Under the pieces are notes generated by a model. That model saw only the letters and a program-made list of their open reading frames with translations. It had not been told where the DNA came from and did not search any database. Shown here one piece after another: positions 42,306 to 51,044 of a stretch of DNA of 64,000 nucleotides; within the stretch, counting starts at the first letter, position 1, and each line of letters opens with the position of its first letter. A program made the translations under genes and the position numbers. Source of the stretch: CAWCUK01 sp963798775. GTDB taxonomy: Bacteria; Bacteroidota; Ignavibacteria; Ignavibacteriales; Ignavibacteriaceae. Location: contig CAWCUK010000003.1 of NCBI GenBank assembly GCA_963798775.1, positions 806,001 to 870,000 on the forward strand, given 5' to 3'.

Positions 42306-44975
42306 ATGAAGAAAATTTTAAAAATATTACATCTTGAAGATGATGAACTTGATGCGCTGCTGGTAAAAAAAACTCTTGAACAGGAGTATGAGATACTTGA
42401 AATATTAAGAGTGGCCGATAAAAATTTATATGAAAACGCTATTAAAACCGGTAGTTATGATATTATTATTTCCGATTTCGCGATGCCTAACTTTGACGGC
42501 ATTACAGCTTTAAAAATCGCAAAAAAATTTTCACCCGGCACACCTTTTATTTATGTATCTGGTCATATTGGTGAAGAAAGAGCTATAGAAGCATTAAAAA
42601 GCGGTGCTACTGATTACGTGCTGAAGGATAGAATGATAAAACTTATTCCGGCATTTCAAAGAGCTTTAAAAGACATTGAAACAAAATCGGAAAAACTTAA
42701 AATAGAAAAAGAGCTAAAAGAATCTGAAGAAAAATTTCAAAATATTATAAATAATTTTCCGATTGCCATTTATTTGGTTAACAAAGATGGTGTAATTACA
42801 TATTCTAAAGGAAGTGCAGCAACGGATATAGGAAGAAGAGCTGATGAGCTGGTAGGAAAAAATCTTTTAATTTATTATAACAATAAAAATTTTGAAAAAA
42901 TTAACGGGGAAATAATAAGTGGCGGCGAGGCTTTTTACAAAACATTATCCGGTGAAAGACAAACAGGAATAATATATACAGAAGGGCAATATAGTCAAAT
43001 AAAACTGTTGCCGTATTATGAAGACGGAGGTGAGATAACCGGAGTTATGGGAATCGCCTATAATATTTCAGAATTGATGAATACAAGAAATAAATTGAAA
43101 AAAAGCGAGAATCTTTACCGAAGTCTTTTTGAATCAGCGCCGATTGGAATAGCAAGAGTTTCAGCCGATGGAAAATATATATCTTCCAATTATACCTTGC
43201 AGAAAATGCTTGAATATACTTATGAAGAGCTAATAAATGTAAATGCCCTTGATATTACACATGAAGAAGATGTAATAAAAAGTAAAAAATTTCTCGAACA
43301 ATTATCAATGGATATTATTCAGCTTGAAAAAAGATACATAACCAAAAGTGGAAAAGTAATTTGGGTAAATATTACCTCAAAATTAATTAAAAATATTGAC
43401 GGTGATAATTTTTATTTATCTATGATTGAAAATATTAATGATAGAAAAATAGCGGAATTTGCCTTGAAGGAAAGCGAGAAAAGATTTAAAGAATTAACAG
43501 CTTTATTACCACAGACCGTCTTTGAATTGGATAGAGATCTAAATATAGTTTATATGAATGAATCCGGTTTAACTAATTTTGGTTATAATAATGATGAAAT
43601 AAGCAGCGAATTTTCAATTATTAATCTTTTAGATAATGAAGATAATGTTGATGAAAAATTTCAAAAAGTATTATCCGGTGAGTCTATAGAAGGTTTGGAA
43701 TTTAAGGCAATTAAAAAAGATAAATCTGAATTCCCGTGCATAGTTTATGCGAATGTCATTTTTGATGAAAATGTTTCTCTCGGTATTCGAGTAATATTAA
43801 TAGATTATTCTGAAGGAAGAAAAACTCTTGAAGAATTAGTGCTGGCAAAAGAAAAAGCGGAGGAAATGAATAAACTAAAAACAAATTTTCTCGCCAATAT
43901 GAGTCATGAACTAAGAACACCTCTTATTGGTATTCTGGGTTTCGCGGATATTCTAAAGGATGAAATGCTGGATATAGAACATTTGCAAATGATGGATATG
44001 ATATATAGTAGCGGTAATAGATTACTAGGTACCTTAAATTTAATTCTAGATATGTCAAAAATCGAATCTGATCAGTTAACTTTAGCAAGTAATGATTTTG
44101 ATACTATAAAAGTTGTTAAGGAAGTTATAGAATTATTTAAAAATTCAGCCGATAAAAAAGGTTTATTCATTAAATTGAATACAGATTTAGATTCCTTTTT
44201 AATAAAATCCGATGAAAGATTATTTAGAGAAGTTGTTCAAAATCTATTGAACAATGGCATTAAATATACTAATAGTGGAGGTATAACAATTAAAATTTTT
44301 GAAAAAGAATCCGATTTAGAATTAAAATTTATAGATTCCGGCATTGGAATTAGCAACGAAAATCAAAAAATTATCTTTGAAGAATTTAGGCAGGTAAGCG
44401 AAGGATATTCAAGAAGTTTTGAAGGTACCGGACTAGGACTTTCTATTACCAAAAAATTTATTGATAAATTAGGCGGATCAATCAGCGTAGAAAGTGAACT
44501 GGGCATAGGTAGCATTTTTACTGTTCTAATTCCTAACACTATTAATAATTCTATACAGAGAGTTGAGAAAACGAAAGTGAATGAAAAAATTAAAGATCAA
44601 AATTTGCTCAAAATTTTATTGATTGATGATGATAATACAACAAGTGAAGTAACTAAAATCTATCTTAGAAAACATTATCATCTTGATAGAGTAAAGAATG
44701 GTGAGGAAGCGATTAAAAAAGTAGAGGAAATTCAATATTCAGCTCTGCTGATGGATATTAACTTAGGCAGCGGATTAAACGGAATTGAAACAGCAAAAAT
44801 TATTAGAAATCTTTCTAGTTATATTAATATTCCCATCATCGCGTTTACGGCTTATGCCATGGTAGGTGATGCGGAAAAATTTAAAGAGGCAGGATGCTCT
44901 CATTATATTTCAAAACCTTTTACTAGAAAAGAATTATTGGCGTTATTAGAAGAAGCAATTGATTTAGAAAAATAA
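42306..44975 (+). CDS. Hybrid sensor histidine kinase: REC-PAS-PAS-PAS-HisKA-HATPase-REC
   Basis: An 889-residue soluble hybrid kinase. Order: receiver (1-125, phospho-Asp57 in IIISDFAMPN), three PAS domains (about 140-260, 265-385, 390-510), HisKA with the phosphoryl His in LANMSHELRTPLIG (about 525-590), HATPase with NLLNNGIKYTNSG, LKFIDSGIGIS and GTGLGLSITKKFI (about 635-745), and a C-terminal receiver (about 765-885, Asp in LLMDINLGSG, Lys in HYISKPFT). No transmembrane helix is present, so it senses a cytoplasmic cue. It follows the response regulator by 26 bp and forms a three-gene phosphorelay with it and the broken kinase. The signal is unknown. Confidence 0.9.
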   Translation: MKKILKILHLEDDELDALLVKKTLEQEYEILEILRVADKNLYENAIKTGSYDIIISDFAMPNFDGITALKIAKKFSPGTPFIYVSGHIGEERAIEALKSGATDYVLKDRMIKLIPAFQRALKDIETKSEKLKIEKELKESEEKFQNIINNFPIAIYLVNKDGVITYSKGSAATDIGRRADELVGKNLLIYYNNKNFEKINGEIISGGEAFYKTLSGERQTGIIYTEGQYSQIKLLPYYEDGGEITGVMGIAYNISELMNTRNKLKKSENLYRSLFESAPIGIARVSADGKYISSNYTLQKMLEYTYEELINVNALDITHEEDVIKSKKFLEQLSMDIIQLEKRYITKSGKVIWVNITSKLIKNIDGDNFYLSMIENINDRKIAEFALKESEKRFKELTALLPQTVFELDRDLNIVYMNESGLTNFGYNNDEISSEFSIINLLDNEDNVDEKFQKVLSGESIEGLEFKAIKKDKSEFPCIVYANVIFDENVSLGIRVILIDYSEGRKTLEELVLAKEKAEEMNKLKTNFLANMSHELRTPLIGILGFADILKDEMLDIEHLQMMDMIYSSGNRLLGTLNLILDMSKIESDQLTLASNDFDTIKVVKEVIELFKNSADKKGLFIKLNTDLDSFLIKSDERLFREVVQNLLNNGIKYTNSGGITIKIFEKESDLELKFIDSGIGISNENQKIIFEEFRQVSEGYSRSFEGTGLGLSITKKFIDKLGGSISVESELGIGSIFTVLIPNTINNSIQRVEKTKVNEKIKDQNLLKILLIDDDNTTSEVTKIYLRKHYHLDRVKNGEEAIKKVEEIQYSALLMDINLGSGLNGIETAKIIRNLSSYINIPIIAFTAYAMVGDAEKFKEAGCSHYISKPFTRKELLALLEEAIDLEK

Positions 44976-45142
44976 AAAATGTTGATGTTTTTTCTAATTG
45001 CTGAAATGTATAATAATAATCCAATCAAAAAAAAGATGGATGTTTCTCATATGATTCTCCTCATTTTACTTTCCATCCATCAAATTTTTAATACTCCCCT
45101 AGATGAATATTAAAATTGAGATTAAAAATTAATCTCTTATAA

Positions 45143-45340
45143 AAATCTAATCTATATTTTACCAAAATAGATAGCGGTGTCGGAATGAGAAATGAAGTTT
45201 TTAATAGGTTGTTTTCTAATTCTAATATAACTTCATTAGGAACAAATTTTGAAAAAAACGGAGGAACTGTTCGTGCGGAAAACGAATTAAATAATGGTTC
45301 GGTTTTTATTTTTACAATACCTTATGCAAAGGTAAATTAA
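45143..45340 (+). pseudogene. Relic of a histidine kinase HATPase domain
   Basis: A frame without ATG support reads KIDSGVGMRNEVFNRLF, NSNITSLGTNFE, then KNGGTVRAENELNNG and SVFIFTIPYAKVN before TAA. This is the end of an HATPase_c domain, but the G2 part (usually KGTGLGLLLCKEFV-like) is missing between NFE and KNGG, so about 14 codons have been lost. The piece lies 168 bp after the hybrid kinase gene and on the same strand, and is probably what remains of a fourth signalling gene. Confidence 0.65.
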
Positions 45341-45372
45341 ATTCAAAATAATTACTCATGATCTTAATTTTA

Positions 45373-46224
45373 TTATTTTAATAGAAGAAATTTCTTTGTA
45401 GCCGAAAAATCTCCCGCTTCAATCCTGTAAAAATATATTCCGCTTGAAAGACTGGAACCGTTAAATTTAACCGAATAAAAACCGGCCGGTAATTCTTCAT
45501 CAACTAAAGACGCTATTTTATTTCCTAATAAATCATATACTTTTAGACTTACTCGCGTTTGCTTTGGGATTTGATATTTTATTTGTGTTTCCGGATTAAA
45601 TGGATTCGGATAATTCTGTTCAAGTCCGAATGCTTCAGGTATTTGAAGTTTATCCGCCGCAGCGTCTGTCGGATTATTTATCAATGAAAGATCATCGACC
45701 AAAAACATTGAACCTGTGTGTGAATTTACCGCAGGTCTTATTGATATTCCTATAGCTGCGGAATCCGGATTATCGCTTACATTATAATTTATCGCGGCGT
45801 TAAATTCTGTATAGGAATCAGTATTCGCGGTAGCGGTAAATATTCCGCCGCCGATACCCTCACTATTTTTATATAAACTAATAACAATGTAAAAGGTATC
45901 GGAGCCTACCGAAGTAAATTTATAATATCCTTTTAAATTTGTGGGACGGCCGCTGTTAGCGAAATGAGTAAGTAATACGGGGGAAAAGGAAAAGCCTGAA
46001 ATTGAAGTTACAGCACCCTGAGCAGAAAAAGAGCCCGAATGAGCGTCGTTGGAGGGAGTTATGGTTAGTACTTGATCATTATTTGTAGTCTCCCAATTAT
46101 CAGGGTTTCCGTTTGTCCAATTTTCGAATCCTGAATTAGGTACTTGGCTAAAAAGGATTGAAGAAAAAAGAACTGTTATTGTAATTGTTTTGATAAATAA
46201 ATTAATTGTGTATATACTTTTCAT
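45373..46224 (-). CDS. Secreted protein with carbohydrate-module-like domain and sorting domain
   Basis: A 283-residue protein. The start chosen is the ATG at 46224 with GGCGG before it; an ATG five codons upstream is less well placed. After a signal peptide (VLFSSILFSQ) comes VPNSGFENWTNGNPDNWETT, the opening of a jelly-roll similar to the PCMD carbohydrate-related domain. It ends at about residue 190 with FLVDDLSLINN. The C-terminus is a complete T9SS sorting domain (QNYPNPFNPETQIKYQIP, ending ATKKFLLLK). The gene stands alone, convergent with the sensor-kinase genes. Function is not known; the domain type is common in surface glycan-binding proteins. Confidence 0.75.
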   Translation of the reverse strand: MKSIYTINLFIKTITITVLFSSILFSQVPNSGFENWTNGNPDNWETTNNDQVLTITPSNDAHSGSFSAQGAVTSISGFSFSPVLLTHFANSGRPTNLKGYYKFTSVGSDTFYIVISLYKNSEGIGGGIFTATANTDSYTEFNAAINYNVSDNPDSAAIGISIRPAVNSHTGSMFLVDDLSLINNPTDAAADKLQIPEAFGLEQNYPNPFNPETQIKYQIPKQTRVSLKVYDLLGNKIASLVDEELPAGFYSVKFNGSSLSSGIYFYRIEAGDFSATKKFLLLK

Positions 46225-46449
46225 TTTTCCGCCTGTCATAAAAATAATCTTATTAACTAATCATTAGTTCAATATTATTTGCATAATTGGAAATTAGCAA
46301 GCAAAAAAATTGCGAGGCGGCTTGTTCTTTTACTTTTTGTATCGTATATCAAGAAGGAAAAATGCGGTAAAAAAAAGGACTACTAATGCGGCGGTAAAAA
46401 GATATATTTAAAGTTTAAATTAAAATTATCGCTTAATGGTTTTTATATA

Positions 46450-47304
46450 TTAATTTTCAAGCAGTTTTTTTATTTTATTAATAGTAAGAGGCGCCGAGCC
46501 TTCAAAATGATTGTTTACATTTAAATAAATATCCGCTTCTTTTGTTTGGAGATCTTTTAATATTTCAACAACGGCGTTAATTTCTTTATCCCTATTAATA
46601 TAAATTTTATTCCAATTTTGGCCGCTCATTTTTTCTATCATCTTTCTATCCGGTCCGTGCAGCCGGATAATACTCGTGCCTTTAATTAAATCTTTATGTT
46701 TATTATAAATATCTGATAAAGGCGGCATGAAATAACCTTCTAAAAATACATGTGAAATTTTTAACCGGTTCAAAAAATTAAAATAAGATTCATTTAAATA
46801 ATTTGGATTTCTAATCTCAATGGAAATCGGGGGAGATGTTTCCGGTATATTCTGATGAAATTTATAAAGTTTATTCTCAAATTCCTTAAGTGATGACATT
46901 TTCTGTTTGTTCAAATATTCAAATTGAAATATTAAAGAACCAATTTGATTTTCAAGCGGCTTTAATGAGTTTAAAAATTCTTCATATAAATCGAACGATA
47001 AAAAATTAGGATTCGCTTTTGGCGGAAGGGATTTATCTTTATTGTAAAAATGTGTTAGCGTTAGTGAATTTGGAACTTTTATTGTGAACAAAAAATCGTC
47101 GGGAACAGAATTTTTATATTCTTCCACAACTTTTCTTTGGGGTAGAAGTACTTTATTTTCAAAAAGCGACCAAAACCATTGATCGATTTCTACTGTATTA
47201 AAATGTTTTGAATATTCGGTTAAATAATTTATTTCATCATTGCGTGTGTATATAATATCTTTCCACGAATCATATTTCCAGCTGCATGTACCTATTCTTA
47301 TCAT
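46450..47304 (-). CDS. DUF72 (YecE-family) protein
   Basis: A 284-residue protein of the YecE/DUF72 TIM-barrel family. The start is the ATG at 47304 because the family begins right there with MIRIGTCSWKYDSW; the upstream extension to 47484 is low-complexity and lacks similarity. Typical blocks follow: YSKHFNTVEIDQWFW, FTIKVPNSLTLTHFYN, IGSLIFQFEYL, PISIEIRNPNY, IIRLHGPD and DIYLNVNNHFEGSAPLTI. The biochemical role of the family is unsettled, with links to stress or iron-sulfur proteins. It is divergent from the FAD-dependent oxidase gene, separated by 319 bp. Confidence 0.88.
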   Translation of the reverse strand: MIRIGTCSWKYDSWKDIIYTRNDEINYLTEYSKHFNTVEIDQWFWSLFENKVLLPQRKVVEEYKNSVPDDFLFTIKVPNSLTLTHFYNKDKSLPPKANPNFLSFDLYEEFLNSLKPLENQIGSLIFQFEYLNKQKMSSLKEFENKLYKFHQNIPETSPPISIEIRNPNYLNESYFNFLNRLKISHVFLEGYFMPPLSDIYNKHKDLIKGTSIIRLHGPDRKMIEKMSGQNWNKIYINRDKEINAVVEILKDLQTKEADIYLNVNNHFEGSAPLTINKIKKLLEN

Positions 47305-47623
47305 TGCTGTTTTATTTTCCTCTCGGTTTTTCTTTTTTGAGTTGAAAAAATAAAATAAGCGAAGGTTAAATACAAAATTTTTGCGATAACGAAGAAATAG
47401 ATGTTTTATTGCATTTTTTTCTGCACTAAAAATCTGATTGACTTTACAAAGGTTCTTTTCTATTTTTCTTTTTTTCAAATCCACTTCTGCTAGTACCCTT
47501 TTCCTGATCAGAAATATTTTTCCCGTTTTTCATGATTCAATATTTGTTAAGCGAATAGCATTTATGAGAATATTAGATACCTATAATTAAATAATTTATA
47601 TAAATAATAAGAAAGGGAAAGTT
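47305..47623. other. Intergenic region between divergent genes
   Basis: Holds the promoters for the DUF72 gene (minus) and the FAD oxidase gene (plus). AAAGGGAAAG sits just before the oxidase ATG. An AT-rich stretch near 47580-47605 could hold the oxidase -10 box, but no convincing -35 element was fixed. No further gene or repeat seen. Confidence 0.4.
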
Positions 47624-49003
47624 ATGCCAACGATCAATGAATCAATCGAAAGTTACAGCGGTAAGATAAAGGGAAAAATTATTAAGCCCGAAGATCCGCT
47701 TTATAATGAAGCTAGGAAAATTTGGAATGGAATGATTGATAAAAAACCCGCTATTATTGTGCAATGTGTTGATACTGATGATGTGGTAAATGCAATAGGT
47801 TTGGCCCGTGAAAAAGATCTGGAAATTTCGGTAAAAGGAGCTGGCCACAATATCGGGGGAAATTGCATTTGCGACAATGGATTAATGATCGATTTTACTA
47901 AAATGAAAAAAGTGGAAGTGGATAAAGATAAAAAAATTGTGTACGTAGAGCCCGGAGCAACTCTCGCTGATGTTGATGAAGTAACTCAGCAATTTGGTCT
48001 GGCTGTTCCAATTGGGATAAATTCTACTACCGGCATTTCTGGACTTACACTCGGAGGAGGCATCGGATGGCTGACGCGAAAATTCGGATTAACTATTGAT
48101 AATCTTATTTTTGCTGAAGTTGTTACAGCCGATGGTAATATTGTTAAAGCTTCAGAAACTGAAAATCCCGATTTGTACTGGGCAATCAGAGGAGGAGGAG
48201 GTAATTTTGGAATTATAACTGAATTTTTATTTAAACTTCAAAATGTAGGTCCGGAAGTTTTAGCGGGATTAATAGTACAGCCTTTTACCAACGCGAAAAA
48301 AATATTAAAACAGTATCAGGAAATAGTGAGCAGCGCACCCAAAGAATTAGCGGTTTGGGTTGTAATGCGTAAAGCGCCTCCGCTTCCATTTTTACCTTCC
48401 GAAGTACACGGTAAAGAAGTTATCGTGTTCGCATTTAACTGTCTAGAAAACAACAGGGAATGTAATAAGTATATAGATAAAATCAGAAGTTTGGATAAAC
48501 CTTTCGGTGAACATTTCGGTAAAATGCCTTTTAAAGATTGGCAAAAAGCTTTTGATCCTCTTCTTACCCCCGGAGCACGAAACTATTGGAAAACCCATAA
48601 CTTTCAAAATTTTAGTGACGCGGCATTGGATACAATAATAAAATATGCCGGAAAACTGCCTTCGCCTCACTGTGAAGTATTTTTGGGCCACCTTGAGGGG
48701 GTTATGAATTCTGTGCCGGCGGATGCTATGGCTTATGTCAGCAGAGATTTGAAGTTTGTAATGAATGTTCACGCACGATGGGAAGATAAAGCGGATGATG
48801 AAAAATGCATAAGCTGGGCACGAGAACTTTTTAATGAAACTGCTAAATTTGCTTCCGCAGGTGCTTATGTTAATTTTATGACAGGCGATGAAGGTGATAG
48901 AGTTGCCGCCGCTTATGGTAAAAATTATAAAAGACTTGTGGAAATTAAGCGGAAATATGACCCGGAAAATATTTTTCATCATAACCAGAATATTAAAGTA
49001 TAA
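47624..49003 (+). CDS. FAD-linked oxidase, berberine-bridge-enzyme-like
   Basis: A 459-residue flavoprotein. An FAD_binding_4 domain spans about 35-215. His75 in KGAGHNIGGN is the usual covalent FAD-linking residue, and Cys81 or Cys83 in NCICDNG may be the second link in bicovalent members. STTGISGLTLGGGIGWL and RGGGGNFGIITEF are core blocks. The C-terminal BBE motif YVNFMTGDEGDRVAAAYG, followed by LVEIKRKYDPENIFHHNQNI, closes the active site. Such enzymes oxidise alcohols, sugars or oligosaccharides with oxygen. The substrate is unknown and the gene stands alone. There is no signal peptide, so it is cytoplasmic. Confidence 0.88.
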   Translation: MPTINESIESYSGKIKGKIIKPEDPLYNEARKIWNGMIDKKPAIIVQCVDTDDVVNAIGLAREKDLEISVKGAGHNIGGNCICDNGLMIDFTKMKKVEVDKDKKIVYVEPGATLADVDEVTQQFGLAVPIGINSTTGISGLTLGGGIGWLTRKFGLTIDNLIFAEVVTADGNIVKASETENPDLYWAIRGGGGNFGIITEFLFKLQNVGPEVLAGLIVQPFTNAKKILKQYQEIVSSAPKELAVWVVMRKAPPLPFLPSEVHGKEVIVFAFNCLENNRECNKYIDKIRSLDKPFGEHFGKMPFKDWQKAFDPLLTPGARNYWKTHNFQNFSDAALDTIIKYAGKLPSPHCEVFLGHLEGVMNSVPADAMAYVSRDLKFVMNVHARWEDKADDEKCISWARELFNETAKFASAGAYVNFMTGDEGDRVAAAYGKNYKRLVEIKRKYDPENIFHHNQNIKV

Positions 49004-49038
49004 AGGTTAACTGCCCCTTGTAAATATTCTTCTTTATC

Positions 49039-49080
49039 TGAGGCTGTATCAAAAATAAATTTCTTTATGAAACAGCCTCA
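49039..49080. terminator. Bidirectional hairpin between convergent genes
   Basis: TGAGGCTGT and ACAGCCTCA form a perfect 9-bp stem with a 24-base loop, followed on the plus side by GCATTTTTATTTTAT. It sits between the stop codons of the FAD oxidase gene (plus) and the HEAT-like gene (minus) and can serve both. Confidence 0.6.
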
Positions 49081-49102
49081 GCATTTTTATTTTATAAAAT
49101 TT

Positions 49103-49564
49103 TTATTTGGAATTTTTTTCGGAAAGTATATAACTTTGAAATGATATTGCCGTGCATAGATTTCTAAATGATTCATTTGTTGAATTATTTGCGGCTTCAA
49201 AAAGAACCGCGTCTCCTTTGTCTGAATGAAGTTCATCTAGCGCGATAGCTGATAGTATTCGTAATTGAATATCAGCTTCTTCATCTTTTACAATACCAAT
49301 TAAGGGTTCGATAAATTGGTTAAAAGGTTCATTGGGATAAATCTGCTCCAGTTCTCTTAAAGTTTGTACCGCTGATAGTTCCATTTTAACTGAATCATTT
49401 TTCATTGCCTCTATCAGCATCGTTTGAGTCTGTTCCAATTTGTCTTTGGCAAATATTTTATTGTGCTGCTTTATAAAACGCACTTGGTTTTTTTGAGCAA
49501 ATAAATTACTCGCTGCGAATATCAGTAATATAGAAATTAATATTAAGTTCATACGCTTATTCAT
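49103..49564 (-). CDS. Small exported HEAT-repeat-like protein
   Basis: A 153-residue protein with a clear signal peptide (LILISILLIFAASNLFAQ) and alpha-helical repeats of the HEAT type: EAMKNDSVKMELSAVQTLRE, PLIGIVKDEEADIQLRILSA and ALDELHSDKGDAVLFEAANN. Such small exported helical repeats usually mediate protein contact in the periplasm. No catalytic residue pattern is seen. It stands alone on the minus strand, downstream of a LuxR-type regulator gene but with a 295-bp gap that holds nothing recognisable. The function is unknown. Confidence 0.7.
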   Translation of the reverse strand: MNKRMNLILISILLIFAASNLFAQKNQVRFIKQHNKIFAKDKLEQTQTMLIEAMKNDSVKMELSAVQTLRELEQIYPNEPFNQFIEPLIGIVKDEEADIQLRILSAIALDELHSDKGDAVLFEAANNSTNESFRNLCTAISFQSYILSEKNSK

Positions 49565-49859
49565 AACTCTCTCCTTTTATTAATAATAAACTAGTTCAGT
49601 TATTAAAATCAGTTGGGAATATTATGGGGATTATTACTATTTCAGAATATCCGGAGTATAAAAATTATTTCAGTTCTTTTGGCCGCATCTGAGATTTTAT
49701 TTTAAGCGGGATTGGAAAATTTAGTTTTTCAAATTTCTTTTATCTTTATTATATATTTAGACGTTTGCTTTATCAATAGATCATCAGGATGAAAAAAGGA
49801 TTAATCCTTTTGTCTTAATCGGTAAACTCTAAAGATTATTAATTTATAACTTGATCAAT

Positions 49860-50510
49860 TTAATGCCGATAGCTTTGCGTGTATTTTACAATTTGCAGAC
49901 GTGTGTGAAGTGAAAGTTTATCAAGAATATTATGGATATGACTTTTAACCGTACAGATGGAAATATTCAGCCGTTGCTCTATTTCCTTATTGGTAAAGCC
50001 TTCCGTAATTAAATTAATTATTTGTGTTTCTCGCTTTGTTATGTTTATTAAATTAGTATTTGTTTCTTTTAGAACGGGGAATTCATTTTCGGTAATTTGC
50101 GAAAATAAAGTTCCTGTTAGAATTGGCGGTAAAACTATTGCTCCATGAGCAACTAATATTATTGTTTTGATAATTTTTGACGGAGATGCTGTTTTTAATA
50201 TAAATCCCGATACTCCGGCTTGTACAAATAATAAAATACCTTCTTGTGAGGATACTAAATTCATCGCTATTAATTTTATTTTTCCGGAATCATTTTTTAT
50301 TCGTTGTAAAAATTCTAAACAATTTTTTAAGTTCATCCCGGAATCAAATAAAATAATATCCGGTTTTTTTCTTCGAATAGAAACTAAGGCTTTTGTATAT
50401 TCTACCGCGGAAGAGGTAACTTTTAAATTTTTATTTCTATTAATTAATTCTATAATACCTTTACTTAATAGAGGATTACTTTCAATTACTAATATGGAAA
50501 CAATGTCCAT
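49860..50510 (-). CDS. NarL/LuxR-family response regulator
   Basis: A 216-residue two-domain regulator. The receiver (1-120) has ESNPLLSKG near the start, the phosphorylation Asp in PDIILFDSGMNL and Lys in GFILKTASPSK. The acidic pocket at the N-terminus is weak (IESNPL in place of a DD pair), so phosphorylation could be altered. The LuxR helix-turn-helix spans about 150-216: ITKRETQIINLITEGFTNKEIEQRL, then ISICTVKSHIHNILDKL. No partner kinase is adjacent. It reads away from the selB relic, and its ATG at 50510 has only a weak ribosome site. Confidence 0.85.
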   Translation of the reverse strand: MDIVSILVIESNPLLSKGIIELINRNKNLKVTSSAVEYTKALVSIRRKKPDIILFDSGMNLKNCLEFLQRIKNDSGKIKLIAMNLVSSQEGILLFVQAGVSGFILKTASPSKIIKTIILVAHGAIVLPPILTGTLFSQITENEFPVLKETNTNLINITKRETQIINLITEGFTNKEIEQRLNISICTVKSHIHNILDKLSLHTRLQIVKYTQSYRH

Positions 50511-50599
50511 TTATTATTTGCCTTAAAATCTTGTTTCAATTTAGTAAATCCGCAAGGTAACTCAATATAAAAAAAATTCCCTCTTTACTTAAATAAGAT

Positions 50600-51044
50600 A
50601 AGGCGAATAACAATTAATTTTGGATTTTCCAATTTCCTAACCAACAATTTAAACCTTGAAATTATTGATGTTTCCGGACATGCAGGAAGCAGGGTATCAT
50701 TGATTCTCATCGGATTAAATAAGGAAAATTTTAGAAGGGGAATGGTTATTTCAGAAATAAAAATTTCTACTACGACACAGATGATTGACGCAAAACTTTA
50801 GTTTATTCTTAAAGAATAATCTATGGCTGTTTGGTCTAACATAATTTTCTTATCCGGCACTCACAACTGTTCCGCAAGAATGCTTATTAGATAGAGGTGT
50901 TCTAATATCGGATGAATTTGCGATCGTTCAAATTCATTTAACAGAATTAGCTGTTTTGTTAAAAGGTGATCAATTCATGATCAGAGATTCATCCGGGAAT
51001 TTCACTTTGGGTGGAAGCTAAATAATCGTCACTCATCCGGTTCA
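50600..51044 (+). pseudogene. Decayed partial copy of selB
   Basis: This DNA matches parts of the intact selB at 53782-55725. Its first block matches about 53890-53971 (GAATAACAATTAATTTTGG, TTGATGTTTCCGGACAT). The sequence then jumps to the region from about 54490 (GGATTAAATAAGGAAAATTT, GGGAATGGTTATTTCAG) and continues to about 54860 (ACACAGATGATTGACGC, GCTGTTTTGTTAAAAGG, GATTCATCCGGGAATTT). About 0.5 kb is missing inside. Several stops and one-base shifts break every frame. It lies 2.7 kb upstream of the functional gene on the same strand, and its last 55 bases form the 3' end of the desaturase gene on the other strand. Confidence 0.88.

Noticed and set aside
45030..45085. GATGGATG/CATCCATC inverted repeat as a terminator for the hybrid kinase gene
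   Set aside because: The loop is long (about 30 bases) and no T run follows, so support is too weak.
47305..47484. N-terminal extension of the DUF72 protein
   Set aside because: The family starts exactly at MIRIGTCSW (47304). The extension is rich in Lys, Asn and Phe as random AT-rich DNA would give.
48443..48982. 179-codon minus-strand frame inside the FAD oxidase gene
   Set aside because: Pure antisense shadow of a well-supported gene, with no recognisable domain.
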